NCBI GenBank assembly: GCA_020199905.1
Contig: JAIVJS010000012.1
Location: 37,638 to 101,637 of the forward strand
Length of the DNA stretch: 64,000 bases
Reading direction: 5' to 3'
Origin: Acidobacteriota bacterium
Lineage (GTDB): Bacteria > Acidobacteriota > Thermoanaerobaculia > UBA5066 > Gp7-AA6
Within the stretch, counting starts at the first letter, position 1, and every line of letters starts with the position of its first letter. This document shows positions 45,215 through 55,200 of this stretch, in pieces. Under the pieces are notes generated by a model. It searched no databases and was not told the DNA's origin. It saw only the letters and a list, made by a program, of their open reading frames with translations. The translations under genes and the position numbers were made by a program.

Positions 45215-46464
45215 GCGGCGCCGTTCTCCGCCAGGAGCTCGAGCGCCGCGCCCCGCAAGAGTGGGAGCTGTATCGCAAGCGCGCCGAGTCGAGACAGACC
45301 TCTTTCTCGGGAGGTCCCCCGCGGACCGTGTCCCGTTCGGAAGAAGGCTGGGCCGCACGCTGGTGGGAAAGCGGCCTCCCCCGATTTGCCGCCGGATCGA
45401 CCGACTCGGACCTGCGATTCGCGATCCGCGACGCGGCGCGGGCGGCGTCCGCGCCCGAGCCGCCTCCGGAGTGGCCGTCCTCGAAGTCTCCCCCTGTGGA
45501 GGACCCCTCTCCCGCGGAAGCCCCGCCCGAGCTCTACGACGCCCTCTCGCGGCTCGTCGCCGCGGAGTCGCGCGGCGACGCGGTACTGGCGGAGCTCTCT
45601 GTTTCCTCCGGCGCGCGGACCGAACGAGTCGTCAACGGGCGCGGAGCGGACGTCTCCGTCCGCGCTTTCTCTCTCGAGGGATTCGCGCGAGCGACCGGCC
45701 GGAAGGAAGCGAGGGTCTGCGACGCCCGAGTCCTCTTTCGCTGGGAGGGACCGCCGGAGCTCGACGCTCTCGCCAGACGTCTCTCGGACCGCGCCACCCT
45801 CCCACTCTCGGAGCGCGCCTCTCCTCTGGCGCACGGCGAGTGGCTGCTCGACCCGTCCGTCGGCGCCGCGCTTCTGGCCGCCCTCGCTCCGCTCTTCACC
45901 GCGAGCGCGCTTCCCACCTGGGTCCAGCGCGGACAGCTCTTTTCGAAGCAGGTGACCGTCGTCGACGACGCCGCGGCGGACGGGGCGTTCGACGGGGAGG
46001 GCACGCCCACCCGGCGCGTCGTCCTGGTCGACGAAGGCGCGCTGCGGGCCCGCCTCTACGACCTCAGATCGGCGCGCGCGAGCGGGACGTCCTCGACGGG
46101 GCACGGCGTCCGCACCTCGTATCGCACCCCGCCCGCCGCCGGTCCGCGGCGGCTCTTCTTCGAGACCTCGCGCGGAGCGTCGGCCCGGGACCTGCTGTCG
46201 GCCGTCAAGCGCGGCCTGTTCGCCTCCGCGCTGACGTCTCCGGTCCGGATGAATTTCGAGGGCGACCGTTTCGAGGTCGAGTTCACCGGCATCTCGATCG
46301 TCGCGGGCCGCGCGCAGGGTCCGGTCGCCGGCGCGCGGGCCCGCGGGCGCATCTCCCAGCTGTTGCGGCGAATCTCCGCCGTCTCGACGGACCGGCAGTT
46401 CTTCGCCTCGCCCTATCCGGCGGGATCACCGACCCTGCTGATCGAGAGAGCGGAGTTTGATTGA
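45211..46464 (+). CDS. tldE: TldE/PmbA-family partner protein
   Basis: A 417-residue second member of the TldD/PmbA family. It lacks the HExxxH motif, as expected for the non-catalytic TldE/PmbA partner. Weak family features are VSSGARTERVVNGRGADVSVRAFSLEGFARATG, HGEWLLDPSVGAALLAAL, LFSKQVTVVDDAAADGAFDGEGTPTRRVVLVDEGAL and FTGISIVAGRAQGPV. It is unusually divergent, with a Pro-rich stretch (about residues 80-105). The ATG overlaps the tldD stop. The TGA (46462-46464) falls in the first unit of a heptamer array. Confidence 0.85.
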   Translation: MSGAVLRQELERRAPQEWELYRKRAESRQTSFSGGPPRTVSRSEEGWAARWWESGLPRFAAGSTDSDLRFAIRDAARAASAPEPPPEWPSSKSPPVEDPSPAEAPPELYDALSRLVAAESRGDAVLAELSVSSGARTERVVNGRGADVSVRAFSLEGFARATGRKEARVCDARVLFRWEGPPELDALARRLSDRATLPLSERASPLAHGEWLLDPSVGAALLAALAPLFTASALPTWVQRGQLFSKQVTVVDDAAADGAFDGEGTPTRRVVLVDEGALRARLYDLRSARASGTSSTGHGVRTSYRTPPAAGPRRLFFETSRGASARDLLSAVKRGLFASALTSPVRMNFEGDRFEVEFTGISIVAGRAQGPVAGARARGRISQLLRRISAVSTDRQFFASPYPAGSPTLLIERAEFD

Positions 46465-46494
46465 GAGGTTGAGAGTTGAGTTGAGAGTTGAGAG
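46461..46494 (+). repeat. Heptamer array containing the tldE stop codon
   Basis: TTGAGAG, an extra G, TTGAGAG, a 5-base TTGAG, then TTGAGAG twice. The tldE TGA is inside unit 1. Confidence 0.9.
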
Positions 46495-46521
46495 TTAAGC
46501 GAAAAATCTTCCCGTCTGGAC

Positions 46522-46549
46522 GCTCAACGCTTAACTCTCGACGCTCAAC
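46522..46549 (+). repeat. Heptamer array containing the TPR-gene stop codon
   Basis: Units GCTCAAC, GCTTAAC, TCTCGAC and GCTCAAC. The minus-strand TGA (46545-46547) is in the last unit. The two convergent genes thus each end inside their own array. Confidence 0.9.
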
Positions 46550-47519
46550 GTCCCCCCTGCGGCAACGGGGTCGGCAGCGGCGGTCGCGGACGGAGACCCA
46601 GCGGATTGTCCTGGGGCGCGTCGGGGGGTGGACCCGCCGGCGGCGCGGGATTCAGGGTCCCCGGCGATGTTGTCGGGCCCGCGGGCAGGGACGCCGGGGC
46701 ATTCTCCGGCTGCGCCGGGCCGGCGCCGGACGGTGGCGGCGCGGGGCGACCGCCGAGCTCCTGAGGGCGCACCTGGCCGGGCGCGGCCGGCATCGTGGCC
46801 GGGGCGCGCGGGGATGTCGCGCGCGGCCCGTCGACGGGCTCGGGCTCCAGAGTGTCGACGACCTCGCTGGTCCAGACGGGCCGGTCGGTCGGGACCTTCC
46901 GGAATCTGGCCTCATCGGCGTAGACGGCCTGGGTCGCGAAGGACGCGCGGGCGACGTCTTTCTCGTAGTTCTGCAGCGAGACGCGGTCGAGCAGCCGCGT
47001 CTCGGCGACGAGCGGGTTGCGGCGCACGTCCCGCATCGACGGGTCGATCTGGAATGCCCGCGCGTACTGCTCGACGGCGGCGGCCGTCGATCCCCGCCGT
47101 TCGTACAGGCGTCCGAGACGGAATCGCGCCGGCGGGAAGCCGCGATTGCGGTCGATCGACTTCTCGTAGGCGGAAATGGCGGCTCCCGCGCGTCCCTCGG
47201 TCTCCAGGACGATCCCCATGTTGTACGGGGCGAGGAAGTTCGTCTTGTCGAGCTTCATCGCGGTCTCGTATTGCTCGCGCGCTTCCCTGGGAAACCGCCG
47301 CGCCGCCAGAAGGTTCCCGAGGTCATTGTGCAGCGGCGCCGAATCCGGATCGGAGGCGATTCTTTTTTCCTGAGCGCGGATCCTGTCGTCCAGAGGGTTC
47401 CCGACGATGAGATAACGGCGGTAGAAGGGCTCTTCGGATTTCTTTTCGCGCGCCTGCGCCGGGAGCGGCAGGAAAAGGCCGGCGAGCAGGACCGCGGTCC
47501 ACATCTTTTTCGATTTCAT
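46545..47519 (-). CDS. Secreted TPR protein with Pro-rich tail
   Basis: A 324-residue exported protein. Residues about 5-23 are a signal peptide (MWTAVLLAGLFLPLPAQA). Residues about 50-155 form three TPR repeats (APLHNDLGNLLAARRFPREAREQYETAMKLDKTN, APYNMGIVLETEGRAGAAISAYEKSID, RLGRLYERRGSTAAAVEQYARAFQIDP). The last 110 residues are Pro/Ala/Gly-rich and probably disordered. I chose ATG 47519 (GGAGG 7 bases upstream) over an in-frame TTG at 47525. Likely a periplasmic scaffold; no specific partner is evident. Confidence 0.82.
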   Translation of the reverse strand: MKSKKMWTAVLLAGLFLPLPAQAREKKSEEPFYRRYLIVGNPLDDRIRAQEKRIASDPDSAPLHNDLGNLLAARRFPREAREQYETAMKLDKTNFLAPYNMGIVLETEGRAGAAISAYEKSIDRNRGFPPARFRLGRLYERRGSTAAAVEQYARAFQIDPSMRDVRRNPLVAETRLLDRVSLQNYEKDVARASFATQAVYADEARFRKVPTDRPVWTSEVVDTLEPEPVDGPRATSPRAPATMPAAPGQVRPQELGGRPAPPPSGAGPAQPENAPASLPAGPTTSPGTLNPAPPAGPPPDAPQDNPLGLRPRPPLPTPLPQGGR

Positions 47520-47556
47520 CGTCAATCCTCCCGGACGCCGCCAGTCCGCCCGCTTC

Positions 47557-48141
47557 TCATGTTTTCCGTCTCGCCACGAGCTTGACTCGCCCGTCCCGCT
47601 CCGCGACGTCGAACTCGACCTCCGCCCCTCCGAACCGCTCCCTGACCCGCTCCGTCTCCCGCTGCAGGCTGTCGGCGAACCGCTCGAAGTTGAGCCCTTC
47701 CGCCGATTCGCCCCGGGCCTTGCGGGCGGCGAGGTACTTCTCGAACAGCTCCCGCCGCGAATCCGGCGAGGCCGCAGGAGGCGTCTTCGGGTCTACGGAG
47801 CGGGAGGCGGCCGCGTTGGGCGGTCCGGCCATCGCGGCCTTCTCGCCGCCCGAGGCGCCGAAGCGGCCGTAGATCCCCGGCCTCTTCCCCGCTTCCTTCT
47901 CCCCCTGAAGCCTTTCCCACCGCTCGACCAGGGTGTTCCACCGGCCCTGGATCGTCGAGAAGCGGTAGCGGTCCGCCGCCGATTCGGGATCGCTCCGGCT
48001 GAGCTCCCGTATGAGGCGGTCCACGTTCTTCCGGCTCTCGACGGGGGGCTTCGTCGCCGATCCGTAGAGAAACGCGTCGTACTCGGCGTTGACGTGAGCG
48101 ATCGCCCTCTCGAGAGACTGCAGGTCGAGCTCCCAGGACAT
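47557..48141 (-). CDS. MXAN_5187 C-terminal-domain-like protein
   Basis: A 194-residue cytoplasmic protein. The N-terminal 85 residues are helical (LQSLERAIAHVNAEYDAFLYG, NVDRLIRELSRSDPESAADRYRF). A Pro/Ala/Gly linker follows. The C-terminal 65 residues, LFEKYLAARKARGESAEGLNFERFADSL-like then FGGAEVEFDVAERDGRVKLVAR, resemble the MXAN_5187 C-terminal domain family of Myxococcota and Acidobacteriota, function unknown. I recall that family's pattern rather than having searched it. It precedes the TPR gene by 37 bases and is divergent from selA (53 bases). Confidence 0.72.
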   Translation of the reverse strand: MSWELDLQSLERAIAHVNAEYDAFLYGSATKPPVESRKNVDRLIRELSRSDPESAADRYRFSTIQGRWNTLVERWERLQGEKEAGKRPGIYGRFGASGGEKAAMAGPPNAAASRSVDPKTPPAASPDSRRELFEKYLAARKARGESAEGLNFERFADSLQRETERVRERFGGAEVEFDVAERDGRVKLVARRKT

Positions 48142-48194
48142 GGACCTATAGTAACGGGCGTGAGCGGCAAGCGGTCGCGGGGACGGAGCCGAAG

Positions 48195-49595
48195 GTGAAG
48201 GCGGGACCGCCCGAGGCGCCGCCGGACGAGGCGGATTCCCGCGCGGATCGCCCGGATCATCCCCGGCGCCCTCCCTCGATGGACTCCCTTCTCTCGGACG
48301 CCGCCGCGGGGGAGCTGCTGGCCGCGTTCGGCCGCGAGGCGGTCAAGGAGGAGCTCCGCCGCGCCATCGCGGACGGGTCGACGGAGTCCTCGGAGATCCT
48401 CTCGCGGGGCCGTCAATCCCTCTCGACGCGCTTTGCGCCGAGCCTCCGCCGGGTCATCAACGGCACCGGAGTGCTGCTACACACGAACCTGGGCCGCGCG
48501 CCCCTGTCCGACGCCGCGCGGCGGGAGATCGAAGTCGTCGCCGCCGGTTACTCCAGCCTCGAATACGACGCGCCGAGCGGCGAGCGCGGACGCCGCCAGG
48601 ATCACGTTCGCGATCTCGCCCGCGACGTGTTCGGCTGCGAGGACGCGCTCGCCGTCAACAACAACGCCTCGGCGGTCTTTCTCGCCCTGTCCGCCCTCGC
48701 GCGGGGGCGCCGGGTCCTCATCTCGCGCGGGGAGCTCGTCGCGATCGGCGGATCCTTTCAGGTCCCGGCAATCCTGGAAGCGAGCGGAGCGCGGCTCGCC
48801 GAGGTGGGCACCACGAATCGGACCACCATCGACGACTATCGCCGGGGGCTCACTCCCGACGTCGCGCTCCTCCTCACCGTTCACCCGTCCAATTACGAGA
48901 TCCGCGGGTTCACGGCGACCGCCCCCCCGGCGGAGATCGCGGCGCTGGCGCGCGAGGCGAAGATTCCGTGGCTGCACGACCAGGGAACCGGCAGCGTCGT
49001 CGATCTCGCGGAGTTCGGCGTCGGCGGCGAGCCCACCGTCGCCGGCTGTCTCGCCGAGGGCGCGACCCTCGTGACGTTCTCGGGCGACAAGCTGCTGGGC
49101 GGCCCGCAGGCGGGGATCGTCGCGGGCGCGGCGGAGGCGATGTCCCGGCTGGCCGAACACCCGGTCGCACGCGTCGTGCGTCCCGACAAGTTGACGTTCG
49201 CGGCCCTGCACGCGACACTGGCGGCGTGGAAGACGGGCCGGTGGCGGGACCTGCCGATCTACCGCGCCGCGGCAGCGCCCCTCGACGCCCTCGAGCGCCG
49301 GGGCGAGTCGATCCGGTCGCGCGCGGCAGCGTCGGAGCTCGAGGTGGCCGTCGTCGCGGCGCTCGCGCTCTTCGGCGGCGGCACGAGCCCCGAGAAGCGG
49401 TTCGCCTCGCGCGCGCTGGCGCTGACCCATCGCCGCCTCTCCGCCGACGCTCTCGCGCAGCGTCTTCGCCTCTTCGACCCGCCGGTCGCGGGGAGGGTCG
49501 AAGACGATCGCGTCCTGCTCGATCTGCGGTCGATCGCGCCCGAGGAAGACGCGATCGTGGAGTCGGCCCTGGCCTCGATTTCCGCCGAAGCGTGA
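48195..49595 (+). CDS. selA: L-seryl-tRNA(Sec) selenium transferase
   Basis: A 466-residue PLP enzyme that converts seryl-tRNA(Sec) to selenocysteinyl-tRNA(Sec). It has the SelA N-terminal domain (about residues 28-75), INGTGVLLHTNLGRAPLS, DHVRDLARDVFGCEDALAVNNNASAVFLAL, HPSNYEIRGFT, LHDQGTGSVVDL and the PLP lysine in VTFSGDKLLGGPQAG (K299). Length matches the family (about 460). The GTG start at 48195 keeps the N-terminal domain; an internal ATG (MDSLL) would remove part of it. No selB, selC, selD or obvious selenoprotein gene is in this window; a small lipoprotein gene follows. Confidence 0.95.
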   Translation: MKAGPPEAPPDEADSRADRPDHPRRPPSMDSLLSDAAAGELLAAFGREAVKEELRRAIADGSTESSEILSRGRQSLSTRFAPSLRRVINGTGVLLHTNLGRAPLSDAARREIEVVAAGYSSLEYDAPSGERGRRQDHVRDLARDVFGCEDALAVNNNASAVFLALSALARGRRVLISRGELVAIGGSFQVPAILEASGARLAEVGTTNRTTIDDYRRGLTPDVALLLTVHPSNYEIRGFTATAPPAEIAALAREAKIPWLHDQGTGSVVDLAEFGVGGEPTVAGCLAEGATLVTFSGDKLLGGPQAGIVAGAAEAMSRLAEHPVARVVRPDKLTFAALHATLAAWKTGRWRDLPIYRAAAAPLDALERRGESIRSRAAASELEVAVVAALALFGGGTSPEKRFASRALALTHRRLSADALAQRLRLFDPPVAGRVEDDRVLLDLRSIAPEEDAIVESALASISAEA

Positions 49596-49599
49596 GAAA

Positions 49600-49821
49600 A
49601 TGACCTCGATGCGCCGCCCGCTCTTCTCCATAGCTCTCGCGACGACTCTGGGGCTGACGCTCGGCGCGGCCGCGGCCTGCAACCGCAAGGCGGCGGGCCC
49701 GACTCCCGGCCCGGCGAAGGCCACGCCGGTTCCCTCGCTTCAGTACACCCCCATGCCCGCGCCGCCCACACCGACGCTGCGCCCCGGAATGCCGACGCGG
49801 CTGCCCTCGCTGCCGGGGTAG
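49600..49821 (+). CDS. Small Pro-rich lipoprotein
   Basis: A 73-residue putative lipoprotein. The signal peptide (RRPLFSIALATTLGLTLGAAAAC) ends in a lipobox-like AAAAC with Cys at about residue 27. The mature part is about 46 residues of Pro/Thr-rich sequence (TPGPAKATPVPSLQYTPMPAPP), probably an extended linker or wall spacer. It starts 4 bases after selA; ATG 49600 or ATG 49609 are both possible. No function is assigned. Confidence 0.6.
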   Translation: MTSMRRPLFSIALATTLGLTLGAAAACNRKAAGPTPGPAKATPVPSLQYTPMPAPPTPTLRPGMPTRLPSLPG

Positions 49822-49872
49822 GGGTTCAGACAGGCGGAGAGGCGCGGGGCGCGGGGGGGCTAGGCGCTCCCC

Positions 49873-49893
49873 GACAACTGATAGCTGACAGCT
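49873..49893 (+). repeat. Heptamer array beside the response-regulator stop
   Basis: Units GACAACT, GATAGCT and GACAGCT, ending one base from the minus-strand TAG at 49895-49897. Confidence 0.85.
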
Positions 49894-49894
49894 T

Positions 49895-51256
<1,362 letters not shown>

Positions 51257-51271
51257 GGGTCTTCGAAGGGT

Positions 51272-51299
51272 AACAAAAAAGCCGCCCGCGGGCGGCTTG
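51272..51299 (-). terminator. Rho-independent terminator ending the pilus operon
   Basis: On the minus strand AAGCCGCCCGCGGGCGGC is followed by TTTTTTG. It lies between the gene ending at 51321 and the regulator start at 51256, so the two are separate transcription units. Confidence 0.9.
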
Positions 51300-51320
51300 G
51301 GAGCTTCCGCGTCCGAGCGG

Positions 51321-52250
51321 CTACTGGGGCGGTTTCGGCTGGTTCTCCGGGCTCGCGGCGCCGGGGATGTATCCGGTCTTGCCGTCGGCGGGAGCAACGG
51401 AAGGCGCGGAGGGCGCGGGGGCCGCGTAGAGCGATCCCTGGCCGTAAGGCGTCGGCGCGGGCGCCGGCGGCTTCGCGGCGGCGGAACCGGCGGCGGTGGA
51501 ACCGGGAGAGGCGGCCGAGGCGGCTGCGGTGGTGCCGGCCGGCGCTCCGGCCGCCGGAGGAGGCGCTGGAGGAGGCGGGGGCGTCTGCCACATCGGCGAG
51601 AAGCGGACCTGATTGACCGTTCGGTCGCCGATCGGAAGAGTCGCCGCAAAGGTGACGGAGCGGCCTCCCTCGATCGTCCCCGTCGCCAGCGTCGCGTTGC
51701 CCGTGGACACAGCGTTGCCGGCCTCGTCGATCGCGGACACGGTCAGATGCGTGTTGGTGACGGGCGTGGTCCCCGGGTTGCGAAGGGAGCCCGTCACCAG
51801 GAGGTTCGTGCCCGATTTCTGCTGCGTGTAGTCGCCGATCTCGACCCGGCCGGCGCCCGCGCGGGTCTCGACGCCCTTTTCCTTCTCGCCGGGGGCGGGC
51901 GCCGCCTCCGCATGGCCGACGTCCGCGTCCGTCACGCGAACGCGCGCCTTCTCCTGCTTTCCCGTCCGGACGGCGTCGGCCGGAGTGGAGGGCGGCAGCG
52001 CCACGGCAGGCCTTACCGCCACGGGACCGCTGGCGCGCGCGGCGCTGGTGGCCTTCCAGTCGATCTCCGTCAGGGGAACGGACAGGAGGGTTCCGTCCGC
52101 CCGGGTGAGAAGGGCGTTGTTCCCCTGTTGAACGAGCGGCGTCTTCAGCTCGATGCGGGTGCCACCCCGAAGAACGACGACGTCGGCCGCCGCCGCGGCC
52201 GCCGCGGCGGCCGCGGCGGCGAGAAGAGCGGCCAGGATCGCTTTCCTCAT
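51321..52250 (-). CDS. Exported Ala/Pro-rich protein with FxLYD-like beta domain
   Basis: A 309-residue protein. Its signal peptide is an almost pure alanine run (residues 8-22, encoded by GCC/GCG codons). Residues 23-60 ([41 protein letters not shown]) form a small beta unit typical of proteins that handle short SLA1-like repeats. Residues about 135-225 ([41 protein letters not shown]) look like an FxLYD/Ig-like domain. The tail is Pro/Ala-rich. The ATG overlaps the PilY1 stop (ATGA), making it the last gene of the minor-pilin operon. Its role is not known. Confidence 0.75.
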   Translation of the reverse strand: MRKAILAALLAAAAAAAAAAAADVVVLRGGTRIELKTPLVQQGNNALLTRADGTLLSVPLTEIDWKATSAARASGPVAVRPAVALPPSTPADAVRTGKQEKARVRVTDADVGHAEAAPAPGEKEKGVETRAGAGRVEIGDYTQQKSGTNLLVTGSLRNPGTTPVTNTHLTVSAIDEAGNAVSTGNATLATGTIEGGRSVTFAATLPIGDRTVNQVRFSPMWQTPPPPPAPPPAAGAPAGTTAAASAASPGSTAAGSAAAKPPAPAPTPYGQGSLYAAPAPSAPSVAPADGKTGYIPGAASPENQPKPPQ

Positions 52251-55200
52251 TGTTCCTTCCAGTTCTGGTTGATCGTCCGGATCGTCCCGCGCGTGACGTC
52301 CTGCTTCAGGCATCCGCCCGAGCACAGGATCATGTCGATTGTATCGCCATCCGGCGTGGTCGACTGTGTCCCGGACGCGAGACCCGAGCCCTCGCTCTCC
52401 CGGTAGTCGCTGAAGTTTCCCGTCGGCGACCCCACGTTGTATCCGCCAGTCCCGTCCAGGAAGAAGAACCGGTAGCGGAATGAGCTGCCCTCCGTCGCAC
52501 ACGGGTTGTTCGAATCCGGCGTGAAGGTGATGAGCGTCAGATATCCCTGGGTCGAGTAGACAGTCGAAGTCGTTTTTTCGTTCTGAGTCGCAAAATCGAG
52601 GAAGAGGCCGCTGTACGTCCCGTTGAAGATCGGGCCCGGCCCGACTCCGACCGGAGTCACGCCCCCCGTGGGAGTGATGTTGCGCAGGTTGGCCTCGTGC
52701 AGCGTCGTCGTGCCGCCGTTGTCGATGACGAAGAAGAAGCGGTTGACCGAGGGGTTGGGGACCCGGAGGAGGTTCGCGCGATCGCCGGTGCCGAAGGCGA
52801 CTCCGAGGGTCGGGCGCGCGCCGCCGGCCAGATAAATGATCGAGGGCTCCAGGAAAACCGGCTGGTTCGTCTGGGTCGGCGAAACCGTTTGAGTCGACGC
52901 GTCGTACAGCATGAAGGGCGTCCACCCGCCGATCATCCCGGCCACGAGCTCGCCCGGCTTGGGGCTCGCCACGGACGTCAAGTCGGCGGCCAGATCGAGC
53001 CGCCACATCCGGCCGTTCTCGTCGCCGAAGTACACGACGTCCAGGTACCCGTCGTCGTCGTAATCGGCCACGGCCGGCGTCGCGGGCGACGGCGCCATCT
53101 CGACGAGCGGGCCGATGGCGCTGTCTTTGCCCTTGCTCGCCTTGTAGATCACTTTTCCGGTCTCGACGTCCACGACGTAAATCGCCCGCCCCTTGACCGT
53201 GCTCGCGGCGGCGATCGGATCCCCGGCGTTGAAAAGTGGGTCGAACCCGCCGCCGAAGATCGCGACGTAGCGGTCTTCATAAGCCGCGCCATTGATCACC
53301 TTGATGCGGCCCATGATCGGCTTCGACCATGTCTGGCCGATGGCCGGGACTCCCAGACAGGTCCCCGGACTCAGCACGCAGTCATCGGTCGTCTCCCAGA
53401 GGATGCTCGGGTACTTCGTCGCGCAGGACCCCCCGCCGTCCAGGCAGTCCGGGGAGCTTTCCGGCAGACTGGCGTTCTTCACGCCGGTGGTCGTGTCGAC
53501 GCGGTCGGGCTGCGTGACGTCGAGGCCGTAGACGTAGCGGCCGCCCTGCCGGAGCGTGCCGGCGAGAACGGTCCTCCAGATCCGGTTGCCGGCGTTCGGC
53601 GTTCCGTTGTGGCTCGGATCCATGAAGACGTCCGCGAAGGAGACGCTGCCGTCCACGAAATAGAAGGGCCGGGGCGGGAACCGGAGGAGTTGCGGCTCGC
53701 TCCGCATGACGGGCTTCGGTCCGTACGCAAAGATCTCCTGGCCCGTTCCGAGGTCAAACGAGTTCACGAAAGCCGGATCGCGTGGAGTGGCCCCGGCGCT
53801 GTCGGACCAGACTCCGGAGTCAAACGCGTGCAGGAATCCGTCGTTCGAGCCGACGAACGAAACGCGGCGCCTCTTGGAATGCAGGTTGGCGAACGCGCTG
53901 TAGGACTGGCCCGCGCGAGGCGTCAGGTTCGCCGAAAGGTACTGGAAGTACTTGGGAGGATCGAGGACCACGGGCTCGGAGTGGAAGATGTCGCCGAGCT
54001 TGTGCCCGTACCCGACCGGCGCGGTGGCGTCCGTCCGGACCTGGGGCGCCCCCGGGAGCGGCTGGTCGTCCTGGTACACGTAGGAGAAGCGCTGCTGCTG
54101 TCCGGCGCCCGGACCGATGACGGGTCCCGGCGGTTTGATGCCCGCCAGGTTCAGGATCTCGTCGCGGTTTCCCGCGGCGGTCAGCCCTCCTCGCAGGAAG
54201 CTCACCGTGCGCTGAGCAAGCGTCCGGTCCGTACCCGACGCCGGGTTCAACCCCATGTTGGTCATGAGCGTGTCGAAACATCCGCCGCCGCACGCGGTGT
54301 TGTGAAACTCGGACCGGGTGAGGGGGACCGTCGCGCCGGTCGTGCTCGCCCACACCATCTTGCGGCCCGGCCAGACCCGGACGTTCGGGGCGTTGGTGGC
54401 CGAGGCGGCCGAGGACGCCGCTCCTCCCGTCAGGACGGCCGTGGGATCGGTGTACCCGAGAGACCGACCCGCGTTCCAGACCGGCTTGCGCGTGGTCTGC
54501 GACGGGTCGTCGGGAAGCGTCTCGTCCGGATAGCTCAAGACGGGAGTTCCGCCGGTCACGACGGGGATCTTGCCGTTCAGGTCCAGGCGGAACGCCTTCA
54601 GCGATCCGTTCCAGATGGACCACTGGGAGGCCGACCCGTCGATGTTTCCGTGACTCGGGATGACCGCGCCGAGCTGAGCGGTGTCGGCGAGCCCGCCGGC
54701 AAACGCCGGCAAGGCCGGAGCGGCGATGAAGTTCGCCGTCCGCTTGAACTCGAGGATGCTCTGGAGCGCCGTCACGAGGCTGGCGCGGTCGCTCGCGGCG
54801 AAGACCTGCCCGCCGCTGTTGTCCGCGATGCACCTCAACCGGGGGTCGCTCGGGTTGGTGTTCATGGCGACGACGAACACCGGGACGCCCGTCACCCGGA
54901 TGCTCGGGTCGGCCGCGCGGGCGAGGGCCCGGGCGCCGGCCGGGTTCTCCGGCAGAGTCACGACGCCGAGGTCTTTGGAGGGGCCGAGCCCCGTCGGGCC
55001 GCCCACGCACGGGTTCGAGTAGCATTCGTCGAGCCCGTCCGTCACGAGCACCACGATGTAGTTGCGGCAATTGATCGCCGGATCGTCGGTCTGCGGAAAG
55101 ACGCTGTTGACGAAGTAGTTGTAGGCGTCCTTCAAGGCTCCCGCGAGCGGCGTGCCGGGGGCGGTGACGACCACGTTGCGGGCGTCTTCTTCCAGCGTGT

